Source: Planococcus versutus
Lineage (GTDB): Bacteria; Bacillota; Bacilli; Bacillales_A; Planococcaceae
Length of the DNA: 64,000 bases
Assembly: GCF_001186155.3 (NCBI RefSeq)
Contig: NZ_CP016540.2
Span: 1,404,001-1,468,000, forward strand
Reading direction: 5' to 3'
The notes beneath the pieces were generated by a model. It was not told the DNA's origin. It worked only from the letters and a program-made list of their open reading frames with translations, and did no database searches. The stretch's first letter is position 1; each line of letters begins with the position of its first letter. The position numbers and the translations under genes were made by a program. Positions 10,822-20,331 of this stretch are shown piece by piece.

Positions 10822-11238
10822 ATGCGCATAATGGGACTTGATGTCGGTTCGAAAACAGTTGGAGTTGCAATCAGTGACCCCATGGGGTGGACAGCGCAAG
10901 GAATCGAAACCGTCAAAATAAATGAAGCGATTGAAGAATTCGGCATGGCTCGACTTGGTGAACTTATCAAGCAATATGAAGTAACTGAAGCAGTTGTTGG
11001 CTATCCGAAAAACATGAACAACTCAATTGGACCGCGCGCTGAAGCATCTGAAAGATTTGCAGAGTTGTTAAAAGAAGCGTATAGTATACCGGTAGTCCTA
11101 TGGGATGAACGGTTGACGACGTCGGCTGCAGAGAAGATGTTAATATCTGCAGATGTTAGCCGGAAAAATCGCAAAAAAGTGATCGACAAGATGGCAGCAG
11201 TTATGATTTTGCAAGGCTATCTTGATTTTAAAAAATAA
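10822..11238 (+). CDS. ruvX: Putative Holliday junction resolvase / pre-16S rRNA nuclease (YqgF family)
   Basis: 138 residues with an RNase H-like fold. Acidic catalytic residues appear in [13 protein letters not shown] (D7), [22 protein letters not shown] and the C-terminal [14 protein letters not shown]. The family is essential in several bacteria and is implicated in 16S rRNA 5' maturation; resolvase activity is less certain. It starts two bases after the ireB stop behind an AACGAGG site, so the two are translationally close. Confidence 0.94.
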   Translation: MRIMGLDVGSKTVGVAISDPMGWTAQGIETVKINEAIEEFGMARLGELIKQYEVTEAVVGYPKNMNNSIGPRAEASERFAELLKEAYSIPVVLWDERLTTSAAEKMLISADVSRKNRKKVIDKMAAVMILQGYLDFKK

Positions 11239-11251
11239 TGAGGTGACGTAA

Positions 11252-11560
11252 ATGGAACACGGACAAGAACACATTACGGTCGTAGATGAAAACGGCAACG
11301 AACAATTATTTGAAGTACTATTTACATTTGAATCAGCAGATTTCGGAAAATCTTACGTATTGTATTTCCCGCTTGGTGCTGAAGAAGACGATGAAGGCGA
11401 GATTGAAATTCATGCATCTTCTTTCACAGAAAACCCTGAATCAGATGAAACTGTAGGTGGCGGAGAGCTTCGCCCAGTAGAAACTGACGCAGAGTGGGAT
11501 ATGATCGAAGAAATGTTAAACACGTTTCTTGACGAAGAAGAAGAAAACGAAGAGCTTTAA
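11252..11560 (+). CDS. yrzB: DUF1292 acidic protein (YrzB)
   Basis: 102 residues, strongly acidic, with a C-terminal run of Asp and Glu. The DUF1292 hallmark is visible as [19 protein letters not shown] followed by YVLYFP. The start follows TGAGGTGACGTAA. The function is unknown. It is always found after ruvX in Bacillales, and here it ends the ireB-ruvX-yrzB unit at a strong terminator. Confidence 0.92.
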   Translation: MEHGQEHITVVDENGNEQLFEVLFTFESADFGKSYVLYFPLGAEEDDEGEIEIHASSFTENPESDETVGGGELRPVETDAEWDMIEEMLNTFLDEEEENEEL

Positions 11561-11604
11561 AAAGAAAAAGGTGGAATTGATTGCTGATTCCACCTTTTTC
11601 TTTT
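11561..11604 (+). terminator. Intrinsic terminator after yrzB
   Basis: AAGAAAAAGGTGGAAT pairs with ATTCCACCTTTTTCTT around a short loop, ending in a T-rich tail. Confidence 0.9.
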
Positions 11605-11685
11605 GTATACTTTTCTTGTATACTGTACAGAGTTGAATAAACGCTGTTCAACTTCCGTAGAACAGAAAAGCTAGGGGGAAAACCC

Positions 11686-12810
11686 GTGGGGAAAAAGTCG
11701 AAAAGAGAAGTCATGTTTGAACGCATGAAAGAAAAAAAGAAGGAAGTGAGAATCGTCCGACGCATCGTATTTATCATTGCGCTAGTCTTATTGATTGTCA
11801 TTGGGATTGCAGGATTTCGAACTTATAGTTACATTAGCAATGCTTTAGATCCAGTAGATCCTGATTCAGAAAAAATCATCACAGTTGAAGTACCGATTGG
11901 TTCCAATTTGGATAGCATTTCAGCATTGCTTGAAGAAAACAAAGTGATTGAAGATGCGCGTGTATACAAATACTATGTTAAATTCAAAAACGAATCAGAA
12001 TTTCAAGCAGGAACATATGATTTGTTGCCATCTATGACTTTAGATGAAATTACTGAAAGCTTAAAAAGTGGCAAAGTTTATCGCGAACCACTCTACACCA
12101 TTAACGTTCCAGAAGGCATAACGCTTGTAGAGATTGCAGAAAATGTAATTGCAAAAAATACCGATTATACAGCTGAAGAATTTCTAGAAAAAGTAAACAA
12201 CCCAGAGTACGTTGCAGAATTGATGGTTAAATATCCAGAGTTGCTGACAGATGAGATTCTGGCAGAAGATGTGAAATTTCCACTTGAAGGCTATTTGTTC
12301 CCAGCGACATACCCGATTTTTGATGAAGATCCTTCGTTAACTGTCTTAATTGAACAAATGCTTAATACAACGCAAGCAAATGTGTTGCAGTACCAAAGCG
12401 TTTTAGAAGAATTGGAAAAATCACCTCATTGGCTAGTAACTTTTGCTTCCTTATTAGAAGAAGAAGCAACAGCACAATCAGATCGCGAAACAATTGCTAG
12501 TGTTTTTTACAATCGTCTAGCTGATGAGATGCCATTGCAAACAGATCCAACTGTCATTTATGCAATGGGTAAACACAAAGAGCGGTTATTTAATAAAGAT
12601 TATGAATATGAAGATCCTTACAGTACTTACCAAAATAAAGGGTTGCCACCAGGACCTATCGCAAATGCTGGACTTTCCTCGATTCAAGCAGTGCTCGATC
12701 CTGCCGATACTCAGTATTTCTATTTCTTAGCTGATAAAGAAGGCATAAACCATTTTGCTAAAACATATGATGAACATTTGAAAAATCGAGACAAGTATAT
12801 TGGCCAATAA
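11686..12810 (+). CDS. mltG: Endolytic murein transglycosylase MltG
   Basis: 374 residues from a GTG start behind AGGGGG. The basic N-terminus (KKSKREVMFERMKEKKKEVR) precedes one membrane segment at about residues 28-46, then the YceG/MltG extracellular domain. The catalytic glutamate lies in FASLLEEEATAQSDRE. Ending motifs LQTDPTVIYA and GLPPGPIANAGLSSIQA are typical. It cleaves nascent glycan strands next to the synthase machinery in the cell membrane. It is a single-gene unit with its own terminator. Confidence 0.95.
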   Translation: MGKKSKREVMFERMKEKKKEVRIVRRIVFIIALVLLIVIGIAGFRTYSYISNALDPVDPDSEKIITVEVPIGSNLDSISALLEENKVIEDARVYKYYVKFKNESEFQAGTYDLLPSMTLDEITESLKSGKVYREPLYTINVPEGITLVEIAENVIAKNTDYTAEEFLEKVNNPEYVAELMVKYPELLTDEILAEDVKFPLEGYLFPATYPIFDEDPSLTVLIEQMLNTTQANVLQYQSVLEELEKSPHWLVTFASLLEEEATAQSDRETIASVFYNRLADEMPLQTDPTVIYAMGKHKERLFNKDYEYEDPYSTYQNKGLPPGPIANAGLSSIQAVLDPADTQYFYFLADKEGINHFAKTYDEHLKNRDKYIGQ

Positions 12811-12817
12811 GCACCAC

Positions 12818-12852
12818 GAGAAGGAAGCGTCCTCGCTTTCCTTCTCTTTTTA
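12818..12852 (+). terminator. Intrinsic terminator after mltG
   Basis: GAGAAGGAAGCG, loop TCCT, then CGCTTTCCTTCTC and TTTTT. Confidence 0.9.
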
Positions 12853-12900
12853 TGATAAGATGTGAATTGATTTTTGTGGAGTCGAAAAGGAGCTTTTTTC

Positions 12901-13506
12901 ATGGTGGACAATCAACTATCAAAGACGTTTAAAGCGATCAAAGACTATGCTAAGACGTATCATGTACCAATTATGGAAGATCAAGGAATAGACGAATTGC
13001 TTGAGCTTTTAAAGGTTCAACAACCTCAAGCTATTTTAGAAATTGGTGCAGCGATTGGGTTTTCTGCGATTAAAATGTCGGAAGCTTTACCAACATGTAC
13101 AGTAGATACGATAGAACGTGATGAACCTCGTTACCAACAAGCCTTGGTGTTTATTGCACAGGCGGATATGGAAGAGCGTATTCGAATCTTTCATGCGGAT
13201 GCACTAGTACTTTCGTTAAGTGAGTTAAAACCACAATATGATGCCATCTTTATAGATGCTGCAAAAGGTCAGTATGAACGTTTTTTTGAAAAGTATGAAT
13301 CTTTATTAACAACAGGTGGCATTATCTATTGTGACAATATGGCGATGCACGGACTTGCAGATTTACCTCTTTCAGAAGTGCCAAAAAGAAAGCGGACAAT
13401 GATACGGAATTTGTCGATTTTTAAAGAACGTATGTTTAGTCATTCGGAATACGAAACAGAATTATTATCTTCAGGAGATGGCATTATGGTTTGCCGTAAA
13501 AAGTAA
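12901..13506 (+). CDS. yrrM: SAM-dependent O-methyltransferase (YrrM/TrmR-like)
   Basis: 201 residues from ATG 12901 with AAGGAG nine bases upstream. A longer GTG-started reading from 12874 would run through that site. SAM motif I is ILEIGAAIGFSAIKM near residue 45, then TIERDEP, FHADAL and AIFIDAAKGQY, followed by YCDNMAMHG, the COMT-type arrangement. The B. subtilis homologue methylates 5-hydroxyuridine of tRNA (TrmR). There, peptidase genes yrrN and yrrO follow; here udk comes directly, so that pair is absent from this place. Confidence 0.9.
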   Translation: MVDNQLSKTFKAIKDYAKTYHVPIMEDQGIDELLELLKVQQPQAILEIGAAIGFSAIKMSEALPTCTVDTIERDEPRYQQALVFIAQADMEERIRIFHADALVLSLSELKPQYDAIFIDAAKGQYERFFEKYESLLTTGGIIYCDNMAMHGLADLPLSEVPKRKRTMIRNLSIFKERMFSHSEYETELLSSGDGIMVCRKK

Positions 13507-13545
13507 AACTGCACACAAAAAAGAAGGTTCAAGGAGCTAAATGAT

Positions 13546-14169
13546 ATGTCTAATAAACAGCCGGTCGTCATTGGGATCGCAGGAGGTTCGGGCTCGGGGA
13601 AAACGAGTGTAACGAATTCAATCTATGAAGTGTTTAAAGAAAACTCGGTGGTCGTCATCGAGCAAGACTATTATTATAAAGATCAAAGTCATTTGGCTTT
13701 TGAAGAACGATTGGAAACAAACTATGACCATCCTTTAGCATTTGATACGGACTTGCTAATTGAGCATATTAATGACTTGCTTGAACGCCGACCGATTGAA
13801 AAACCTGTTTATAATTACGCATTACATACGCGTGCTGAAGAATCAATATTGATCGAACCAAAAGATGTTATCATCCTAGAAGGCATATTGGTACTTGAAG
13901 ATCCGCGTTTACGTGAATTGATGAATATCAAATTATTTGTCGATACAGACGGCGACTTGCGCATCATACGTCGCTTATTGCGTGACATCAATGAACGTGG
14001 CCGTACAATCGATTCGGTTATTGAACAATATTTAACAGTTGTTCGTCCAATGCACAATCAATTTATTGAACCGACAAAACGCTACGCCGATGTGATTATT
14101 CCAGAAGGCGGACAAAATGAAGTGGCAATCGATTTAATGGTTACAAAAATTAAAACTATTCTTGAATAG
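13546..14169 (+). CDS. udk: Uridine kinase
   Basis: 207 residues. It phosphorylates uridine and cytidine in pyrimidine salvage. P-loop [12 protein letters not shown] begins near residue 10; the substrate region [23 protein letters not shown] and [17 protein letters not shown] are typical of Udk. It starts 39 bases after yrrM behind AAGGAG and precedes greA as in B. subtilis. No sign of truncation. Confidence 0.96.
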   Translation: MSNKQPVVIGIAGGSGSGKTSVTNSIYEVFKENSVVVIEQDYYYKDQSHLAFEERLETNYDHPLAFDTDLLIEHINDLLERRPIEKPVYNYALHTRAEESILIEPKDVIILEGILVLEDPRLRELMNIKLFVDTDGDLRIIRRLLRDINERGRTIDSVIEQYLTVVRPMHNQFIEPTKRYADVIIPEGGQNEVAIDLMVTKIKTILE

Positions 14170-14245
14170 ATTGTGAAACTATAATATGATGATACGAGAC
14201 TGACGGATAAAGGCATCGGGGTCAGCATTTGAAGGAGTGGGAAGA

Positions 14246-14722
14246 ATGGCTAACGAAAAACAATTTCCAATGACAGCCGCAGGAAAGCAGAAGTTGGAAG
14301 ATGAATTAGACTTTTTGAAAACGATTAAACGTAAAGAAGTAGTAGAACGAATTAAAATCGCACGTGATTTTGGAGATTTGTCTGAGAATGCTGAGTACGA
14401 CTCAGCGAAAGAAGACCAAGCTTTCGTAGAAGGTCGCATCTCAACACTTGAATCGATGGTCCGCAACGCGGTTATTATAAATGAAAATGAATTAAATAAA
14501 GACGTCGTTCGTTTAGGAACAACAGTTACATTTGTTGAAGTTCCAGACGGTGACAAAGAGTCCTACACAATTGTAGGGTCAGCAGAAGCAGATCCACTAG
14601 AAGGGCGTATTTCGAATGATTCACCTATTGCTAAAAGCATGATTGGCCGCACTATTGGTGAAGTTGTTAGAGTGCTAACACCGGGTGGAGAAATGGAAAT
14701 TAAAATTATTTCAATCACGTAA
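14246..14722 (+). CDS. greA: Transcription elongation factor GreA
   Basis: 158 residues from ATG 14246, nine bases after GGAGTGG; an in-frame GTG at 14237 overlaps that site. An N-terminal coiled coil ([19 protein letters not shown] to [17 protein letters not shown]) holds the acidic tip residues D and E at about 41-44, followed by a C-terminal FKBP-like domain ([19 protein letters not shown]). GreA enters the RNA polymerase channel and stimulates cleavage of backtracked RNA. Confidence 0.97.
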   Translation: MANEKQFPMTAAGKQKLEDELDFLKTIKRKEVVERIKIARDFGDLSENAEYDSAKEDQAFVEGRISTLESMVRNAVIINENELNKDVVRLGTTVTFVEVPDGDKESYTIVGSAEADPLEGRISNDSPIAKSMIGRTIGEVVRVLTPGGEMEIKIISIT

Positions 14723-14727
14723 TAAGA

Positions 14728-14757
14728 CGGCCATTCTGTAAAAAGAATGGCTGTTTC
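14728..14757 (+). terminator. Intrinsic terminator after greA
   Basis: CGGCCATTC pairs with GAATGGCTG across an A-rich loop, followed by TTTCT. The T-run is interrupted, so read-through is likely. Confidence 0.75.
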
Positions 14758-14854
14758 TCATTAAGTGAACTATAATTGAAACGAAAGTATTCTTAAAACG
14801 TCAAATTTGTCATACTGATTTAATGCTAAACTAAAGAGAAAGGAGGAACATTCA

Positions 14855-15544
14855 ATGACTAACGAAGAAAAGCCTTATCCTTCTCGTTTAAAAAAGAAAA
14901 ACAAAAAAAATCGTTCAAATCGGATTTTAAATATCATGATCGGTTTGGTGTTTGCTTTGATTTTAATCATTGGAGTTTCTATGTTATTTAACGGAGGAGA
15001 CGATCAAGCTCAAAAACCGGAAGTAACAGTTTCGTCTGAAACTAATGAACAAACGAGTGACTCTGATGAAGGTGGAGACGCTGGCGAAGAGAATGAGGCA
15101 ACTGAAGAAGAAAAAGAATCTGCTAAAAAAGCTGAAGAAAAAGCCGAAAAAGAAAAAGCTGAAAAAGAAAAAGAAGAATCTGCTATAAAAGGTGGAACCA
15201 TTACGCGCGAAGATTCAAATGATCCAATCGTAGAAGAAACTGTGATTAACACAAGCTGGGAACCAATTGGTACTAAGCAAAAAGGAAATCACGTGTCAGT
15301 ATATCAAAAAAATTCTACAGACTGGAATGAAAAAGTCAACGCTGTTTCTTATGCTACAGGACTCGATGTAAACAATATGTATGTCATGATGATTAAGAAT
15401 GGTGGAGGACCGCAAAAGTCAATTGCGACTGTGCAGTCTAAAGACGAATCTGAAAAATACCGTGTCCATATGGAATGGATTGACGGTGAAGGCTGGAAAC
15501 CAGTAAAAATGGACGTCCTAAAAACATTGAACGGCGCCTACTAA
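14855..15544 (+). CDS. yrrS: Membrane-anchored DUF1510 protein (YrrS-like)
   Basis: 229 residues. A basic N-terminus (SRLKKKNKKNRSNR) leads to one membrane segment near residues 25-45. An extracellular low-complexity stretch rich in Glu, Lys and Ala follows (about 55-110), then the folded DUF1510 domain (SWEPIGTKQKGNHVSVYQ to WIDGEGWKPV). In B. subtilis yrrS precedes the penicillin-binding gene pbpI; here mtnN comes next. A role at the cell envelope is inferred only. Confidence 0.88.
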   Translation: MTNEEKPYPSRLKKKNKKNRSNRILNIMIGLVFALILIIGVSMLFNGGDDQAQKPEVTVSSETNEQTSDSDEGGDAGEENEATEEEKESAKKAEEKAEKEKAEKEKEESAIKGGTITREDSNDPIVEETVINTSWEPIGTKQKGNHVSVYQKNSTDWNEKVNAVSYATGLDVNNMYVMMIKNGGGPQKSIATVQSKDESEKYRVHMEWIDGEGWKPVKMDVLKTLNGAY

Positions 15545-15562
15545 TCGAGGCGTCTTTTCTTT
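15533..15562 (+). terminator. Terminator overlapping the yrrS stop
   Basis: GCGCCT at 15534-15539 pairs with AGGCGT at 15548-15553, followed by CTTTTCTTTT. The stem starts inside the last codons. Confidence 0.75.
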
Positions 15563-15661
15563 TGCATAAACATCATTATAGACTGTTGCGGGTTTGCGAT
15601 AAGACACAAAATTGATTTATACTAGATAGAGGAAATTGAAGAAGAAATGAGGAATCAACAA

Positions 15662-16366
15662 ATGAAAATCGGCATAATTGGTGCGATGGAAGAAGAAGTT
15701 CAATTACTAAGAAGTAGATTACAGAATGCACAAACAGAAGAAACCGCAAGATGTGAATTCACATTAGGTACATACGAAAAACAAGAGATCGTCTTATTGA
15801 AAAGTGGTATTGGTAAAGTAAATGCAGCCATGGCGACCACGATATTGCTTCAGCATTACCAGCCTGACATTGTCATCAATATTGGTTCAGCTGGCGGATT
15901 TGATGAAGAACTTGAAGTGGGAACAGTCATTATTTCGGATGAAGTTCGTCATCACGATGTAGACGTAACGGTTTTTGGTTATGAAATCGGTCAAGTGCCA
16001 CAATTACCAGCAGCGTTTGTATCTAATGAAGAGCTAATTGAGCTCGCTATTAAAGCAGTACAAGAAATTGCTCAGCATGAATATGCTGTTGGTTTGATTG
16101 CGACTGGAGATTCGTTTATGAATGACCCGCAGCGCGTGTTAAAAGTGCGTACAGACTTTCCTGCGATGAAAGCAGCTGATATGGAAGCTGCTGCAGTTGC
16201 GCAAGTGTGCTACCAATTTGACGTAGCATTTGTAGTTATTCGTGCGTTGTCTGATATTGCTGGAAAAGAATCATCTGTTTCTTTTGAAGAATTTTTACCT
16301 CTAGCCGCTAAACATTCTACAGAAATCGTTCTTAATGTGATTGGCCAGTTAGCAGCACGTATTTAA
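15662..16366 (+). CDS. mtnN: 5'-methylthioadenosine/S-adenosylhomocysteine nucleosidase
   Basis: 234 residues from ATG 15662 (MKIGIIGAMEEEV) with TGAGGA nine bases upstream; the ATG at 15647 lies before that site. Glu in MEEEV and the catalytic Asp in the conserved ADMEAAAVAQVC region, with INIGSAGGF and ATGDSFMND, define the MTAN family. It removes adenine from MTA and SAH, feeding methionine salvage and the methyl cycle that serves the many methyltransferases nearby. Confidence 0.96.
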   Translation: MKIGIIGAMEEEVQLLRSRLQNAQTEETARCEFTLGTYEKQEIVLLKSGIGKVNAAMATTILLQHYQPDIVINIGSAGGFDEELEVGTVIISDEVRHHDVDVTVFGYEIGQVPQLPAAFVSNEELIELAIKAVQEIAQHEYAVGLIATGDSFMNDPQRVLKVRTDFPAMKAADMEAAAVAQVCYQFDVAFVVIRALSDIAGKESSVSFEEFLPLAAKHSTEIVLNVIGQLAARI

Positions 16367-16388
16367 CTCGTTGAAAATTAGAAAACAA

Positions 16389-16426
16389 AAAAAGCTGTGA
16401 CGTTTACTCAACGTCCACAGCTTTTT
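16389..16426. terminator. Bidirectional terminator between mtnN and pssA
   Basis: AAAAAGCTGTG at 16389-16399 pairs with CACAGCTTTTT at 16416-16426, with an inner ACGTT/AACGT stem. A and T tracts on both sides serve the two converging genes; it overlaps the pssA stop. Confidence 0.9.
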
Positions 16427-16964
16427 AAACTTTTTTCAATGTGAATGTGCTAACCATTAAAATAGCACAGATGATAAATAAGAACATGTAAACAACGGGT
16501 GAAAAGACCGAAAGTCCGAAATAAGACAAAGTAACGACTGTGCCAGCAGCTGTAATTGGCAAGCCAATAAAGTATCCAGCAGACTCCGAGATATTAAATC
16601 GTGCCAGTCGAAAAGCACCAGCTGAGATGTAAAGTACGGTAAAAGCCATACCTGCAATTCCAAAGTCTGATAGCACAAGTTGATAAATTAAAATTGCAGG
16701 TGCGACACCAAAAGAAAGAATATCACTCATCGAATCGAGCTGTTTTCCTAAATCAGATTCTTGGTTGAGTTTTCTTGCCACCATACCGTCAAAGCGGTCC
16801 AAAAAAGCCGCAATAAATATAAATAGTACACTATAGCTATAAGCTCCATTTAAAGTTGCCATAAGTGAAGCTCCGCCAAACAGCATATTGCCGACCGTAA
16901 TCGTATTAGCGGTCTGCGATCTTAGTTTTTTAATGGTGTGATCCATTCTTTCTATTATCAACAA
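16425..16964 (-). CDS. pssA: CDP-diacylglycerol-serine O-phosphatidyltransferase
   Basis: About 179 residues, multi-membrane. The CDP-alcohol phosphotransferase motif reads DRFDGMVARKLNQESDLGKQLDSMSD, shown here in two parts: DRFDGMVAR and LGKQLDSMSD. It makes phosphatidylserine. A TTG at 16964 (or 16961) is 10 bases after AAGGAG; the ATG at 16946 has only a weak site, so the start is uncertain by a few residues. It is divergent from psd, the next enzyme of the pathway, with about 95 bases between. Confidence 0.9.
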   Translation of the reverse strand: MLIIERMDHTIKKLRSQTANTITVGNMLFGGASLMATLNGAYSYSVLFIFIAAFLDRFDGMVARKLNQESDLGKQLDSMSDILSFGVAPAILIYQLVLSDFGIAGMAFTVLYISAGAFRLARFNISESAGYFIGLPITAAGTVVTLSYFGLSVFSPVVYMFLFIICAILMVSTFTLKKV

Positions 16965-17059
16965 TGGAAAACACTCCTTCTTTTTTGTAAACTTGTTCAA
17001 TCTATTATACTGTCAAAGGTAAAAAAATGGTAGACTAATTTAACAACGGAGGCATCTCG

Positions 17060-17833
17060 ATGAAAAAATATTTGTACCAACGTTTGATTGAACTCACGAA
17101 CGGAGCTTTTACTTCAAGTTTGATTCGTCAATTTGCTAGTTCTCCTAAAAGTGGAAAATTTATTCCGAGTTATATTAAAACTTATCAGATTGAAACAACT
17201 GATATTATACAATCAGTAGAAAGTTTTCCAACACTCCATGACTTTTTTGTCCGTAAATTAACTGTCGAAAGTCGCCAAGTAGCTTTATCTACTATTATCT
17301 CACCAGTAGATGGCAAAGTTGAAATTGCAGGAGATGTCCAAAAAGACAGTCAGTTTTTGGTGAAAGGACAACAATACTCTTTAGCAGATCTATTAGGAGA
17401 AAAAAAAATGGCTGATCGATACGAAGGCGGAAAATATGCTGTACTGTATTTATCACCAGCAGATTATCACCGTATCCACAGCCCAGCTACAGGAAATGTG
17501 ACAAAACAGTATGTTTTAGGGAAGAAATCATATCCCGTCAATGCAGTTGGTTTACACTATGGAAAAACACCAATCAGTGGCAATTACCGAATGATTACAG
17601 AACTTGAAACTGAATTTGGCAAGATGTTAGTAGTGAAAGTCGGCGCGATGTTCGTTAACTCGATCAAATTGACTGAAACTGGAAGTGTTTGGGTAAAAGG
17701 CAGAGAAGTGGGTTATTTCAGTTTTGGTTCGACAGTAGTGCTATTTTTTGAAAAAGACTGCATTGAATTTGTCGAAGATGTGTCTAATAGACAACAGATC
17801 AAGATGGGAGAAGCACTAGGAAATATGGTATAA
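17060..17833 (+). CDS. psd: Phosphatidylserine decarboxylase
   Basis: 257 residues. Conserved FPTLHDFFVRKL, ISPVDGKVEIAG, LSPADYHRIHSP and the self-cleavage site FGST near the C-terminus (YFSFGSTVVLFF), where the serine becomes the pyruvoyl group. It converts phosphatidylserine to phosphatidylethanolamine and pairs with pssA on the other strand. Start ATG follows ACGGAGG. The promoter probably lies in the short shared intergenic region (TAGACTAAT near 17031). Confidence 0.95.
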   Translation: MKKYLYQRLIELTNGAFTSSLIRQFASSPKSGKFIPSYIKTYQIETTDIIQSVESFPTLHDFFVRKLTVESRQVALSTIISPVDGKVEIAGDVQKDSQFLVKGQQYSLADLLGEKKMADRYEGGKYAVLYLSPADYHRIHSPATGNVTKQYVLGKKSYPVNAVGLHYGKTPISGNYRMITELETEFGKMLVVKVGAMFVNSIKLTETGSVWVKGREVGYFSFGSTVVLFFEKDCIEFVEDVSNRQQIKMGEALGNMV

Positions 17834-17871
17834 TCAATAGAATTAAGTTCGGGAAACAGGAGTGAGTCGCA

Positions 17872-18396
17872 TTGTATCAAAATTTTGTACCAAGTGAGTA
17901 TGTAAAAGAAGTTTTTGATATTAAACCAGAAACGTTAATTGAAAAAAACATTAAAGGCATTATTACGGATTTAGACAATACTCTTGTAGAGTGGGATCGT
18001 CCAGAGGCAACACCTCAATTGATTGATTGGTTAAAATCAATGAAAGACGCCGGCATACAAGTGGTCATCGTTTCAAACAATAAAGAATTGCGTGTTAAAT
18101 CGTTTGCGGATCCTTTAGGCATTCCGTTTATTTTCCAAGCGCGTAAACCAATGGGCCATGCTTTTCGTAAGGCACTCCGTATCATGGAAGCCAAAAGAGG
18201 ACAAGTAGTGGTTATTGGAGATCAAATGCTAACGGATATTTTCGGAGGCAATCGAAATAAGATGCATACGATTCTTGTCTTGCCGGTAGCTCAGTCAGAT
18301 GGGTTTTTTACTCGCTTTAATCGAAGAATGGAACGTCGAATTATGAAGAAATTAAAAGAAAAAGGACAATTGATGTGGGAGGAAAAAAATGAGTGA
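17872..18396 (+). CDS. yqeG: HAD-superfamily phosphatase YqeG
   Basis: 174 residues from a TTG start behind CAGGAGTGAG. HAD motif I is TDLDNTLVEWD near residue 30, motif II is VIVSNN, and motif IV is VIGDQMLTDIFGGNR. The family is HAD IIIA phosphatases related to phosphatidylglycerophosphatase; the physiological substrate in Bacillales is not settled. It opens the yqeG-yqeM operon and overlaps yqeH by eight bases. Confidence 0.93.
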   Translation: MYQNFVPSEYVKEVFDIKPETLIEKNIKGIITDLDNTLVEWDRPEATPQLIDWLKSMKDAGIQVVIVSNNKELRVKSFADPLGIPFIFQARKPMGHAFRKALRIMEAKRGQVVVIGDQMLTDIFGGNRNKMHTILVLPVAQSDGFFTRFNRRMERRIMKKLKEKGQLMWEEKNE

Positions 18397-19492
18397 AATG
18401 CCAACTTGCATCGGATGCGGTGTACAGATTCAAACTGAAAACAAAAACGCGGTAGGGTATGCACCTCCGTCTTCTTTAGAAAAAGATGAAATTATTTGCC
18501 AACGTTGTTTCCGCTTAAAAAATTACAACGAGCTTCAACCGGTTTCGTTAACAGACGATGATTTTTTACGCATTTTAAACGGCTTGGGCGAACGCGATGG
18601 TCTGATTGTGAAAATTGTTGATATTTTTGACTTTAATGGAAGCTGGCTTCCGGGTCTTCACCGTTTTGTTGGAAATAATGATATTTTGCTAATTGCTAAC
18701 AAATCAGACTTGCTGCCCAAATCGGTTAAGCAACCTAAATTGATTCACTGGATGAAACAAGAAGCCAAAAAATTAGGATTGCAGCCGATTGATGTGTTAA
18801 CGGTGAGTGCACATCGTGGAACCGGCGTTTCAGAAGCAATGGAAGCAATCGAGAAATATCGTAAAGGCAAAGATGTTTATGTCGTGGGCTGTACAAATGT
18901 GGGGAAATCAACATTTATTAACCGCGTTATTAAACAAGCGACAGGACAAGCGGATGTCATTACGACTTCACATTTTCCTGGAACGACTTTAGATATGATT
19001 GAAATTCCATTAGACGATAAACGGTCATTGTATGATACGCCGGGAATCATCAATCATCATCAATTAGCTCATCACTTAAAAACGGCAGATCTTAAACAAA
19101 TTATGCCGAAAAAAGAAATCAAGCCACGCGTATTTCAATTAAATGCAGAACAAACTTTATTCATTGGTGGTTTGGCACGTTTTGACTTTATTCAAGGTGA
19201 GCGTTCGTCGTTTACGGTTCATATTGCGAACGATTTGCCAATTCACCGGACGAAACTGGACAATGCAGACGCTTTATATGAACAACATTTAGGCGATATG
19301 TTAGCACCACCTTCAGCTGAATATAAAGACGATTTTCCAGAATTGGTGCGTCACGAATTTAGCATTAAAGATGCAAAAATGGATATTGTATTTTCAGGAC
19401 TTGGTTGGATCACAATTCAACATGGCAATGCTGTCGTAGCAGCTCATGCACCTAAAGGTGTAGAAGTGCTATTGCGTCCATCGTTAATCTAG
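18389..19492 (+). CDS. yqeH: Ribosome biogenesis GTPase YqeH (circularly permuted)
   Basis: 367 residues. An N-terminal zinc finger (CIGCGVQIQTEN, then CQRCFRL) is followed by GTPase motifs in permuted order: NKSDLL (G4), VSAHRGTG (G5), GCTNVGKST (G1), then FPGTTLD (G2) and DTPG (G3). YqeH is required for 30S subunit assembly. The start ATG follows GGGAGG inside the yqeG end. It fits with rsfS, yhbY and era elsewhere in this window as ribosome maturation factors. Confidence 0.96.
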   Translation: MSEMPTCIGCGVQIQTENKNAVGYAPPSSLEKDEIICQRCFRLKNYNELQPVSLTDDDFLRILNGLGERDGLIVKIVDIFDFNGSWLPGLHRFVGNNDILLIANKSDLLPKSVKQPKLIHWMKQEAKKLGLQPIDVLTVSAHRGTGVSEAMEAIEKYRKGKDVYVVGCTNVGKSTFINRVIKQATGQADVITTSHFPGTTLDMIEIPLDDKRSLYDTPGIINHHQLAHHLKTADLKQIMPKKEIKPRVFQLNAEQTLFIGGLARFDFIQGERSSFTVHIANDLPIHRTKLDNADALYEQHLGDMLAPPSAEYKDDFPELVRHEFSIKDAKMDIVFSGLGWITIQHGNAVVAAHAPKGVEVLLRPSLI

Positions 19493-19503
19493 GAGGTTTT
19501 CTG

Positions 19504-20331
19504 ATGAAAAAATGGTACGCGGTAATCGGAGATCCGATTACTCACTCCTTATCTCCATTTATGCACGAAGCATGGTTTGATGAACATGAGATTGATGCTG
19601 CTTATTTACCCATTCATGTGGAACCATCGCAGCTTGAAAAATCATTCGAAGCGATGAAAACGTTAGGAATTAGTGGCTTTAACATTACGCTTCCGCATAA
19701 ACGATCGATTGTTCCGTTACTTGGAAAGTTAGAGAAAAGTGCGATGCAAATGAACGCTGTGAATACAGTAAGTTTTGACGGCGCTGAATATAGTGGTCTA
19801 AATACCGACGGAGACGGTTTTGTGCGGTCGTTGTTAGTTCATGACGTTGATAAGACGGCTAAAGTGTTATTAATTGGAGCGGGCGGTGCTGCTAGAGGAA
19901 TTGCATATGCTTTAAAGCGCGCAGGGTTTATGGACATTACGATTACTAATCGGACCTACCGGCGAGCAGAAGAACTAGCTACAGAAATACAAAGTTCTGC
20001 AATTACACTCACTGAATCTGAAGAACGTTTAGTCGAATTTGAAGTTCTGGTTCAAACAACCTCTGTCGGTTTGACGACAAGTGAAGCACTGCCGATTTCA
20101 TTAAATGGCGTAAAGGCAGGAACTTTGGTTGCGGATATTATTTACACGCCACTAGAAACACCTTTTTTGAAAAAAGCAGCAGAAAAAAATTGCGTGACAT
20201 TAAATGGCGTAGGCATGTTTGTTTATCAAGGAGCGATTGCTTTTGAACAATGGACAGGCGTACAGCCAAATACTGAAAAAATGATCCAATTGATCACAGA
20301 AAAACTAGGAGGCACTTATGTTAACAACTAA
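19504..20331 (+). CDS. aroE: Shikimate dehydrogenase
   Basis: 275 residues. Shikimate-binding HSLSPFMHEAWF, catalytic lysine in NITLPHKR, and NTDGDGF lie in the N-terminal domain. The NADP-binding GAGGAARGIAYAL with TNRTYRRAEEL lies in the C-terminal domain. It catalyses NADPH reduction of 3-dehydroshikimate in aromatic amino acid synthesis. It starts 11 bases after yqeH behind AGGAGG and overlaps yhbY by 14 bases. Confidence 0.96.
   Translation: MKKWYAVIGDPITHSLSPFMHEAWFDEHEIDAAYLPIHVEPSQLEKSFEAMKTLGISGFNITLPHKRSIVPLLGKLEKSAMQMNAVNTVSFDGAEYSGLNTDGDGFVRSLLVHDVDKTAKVLLIGAGGAARGIAYALKRAGFMDITITNRTYRRAEELATEIQSSAITLTESEERLVEFEVLVQTTSVGLTTSEALPISLNGVKAGTLVADIIYTPLETPFLKKAAEKNCVTLNGVGMFVYQGAIAFEQWTGVQPNTEKMIQLITEKLGGTYVNN

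Noticed and set aside
12874-12900. Extended yrrM N-terminus from the GTG at 12874
   Set aside because: It would encode the AAGGAG ribosome site itself; ATG 12901 is well placed.
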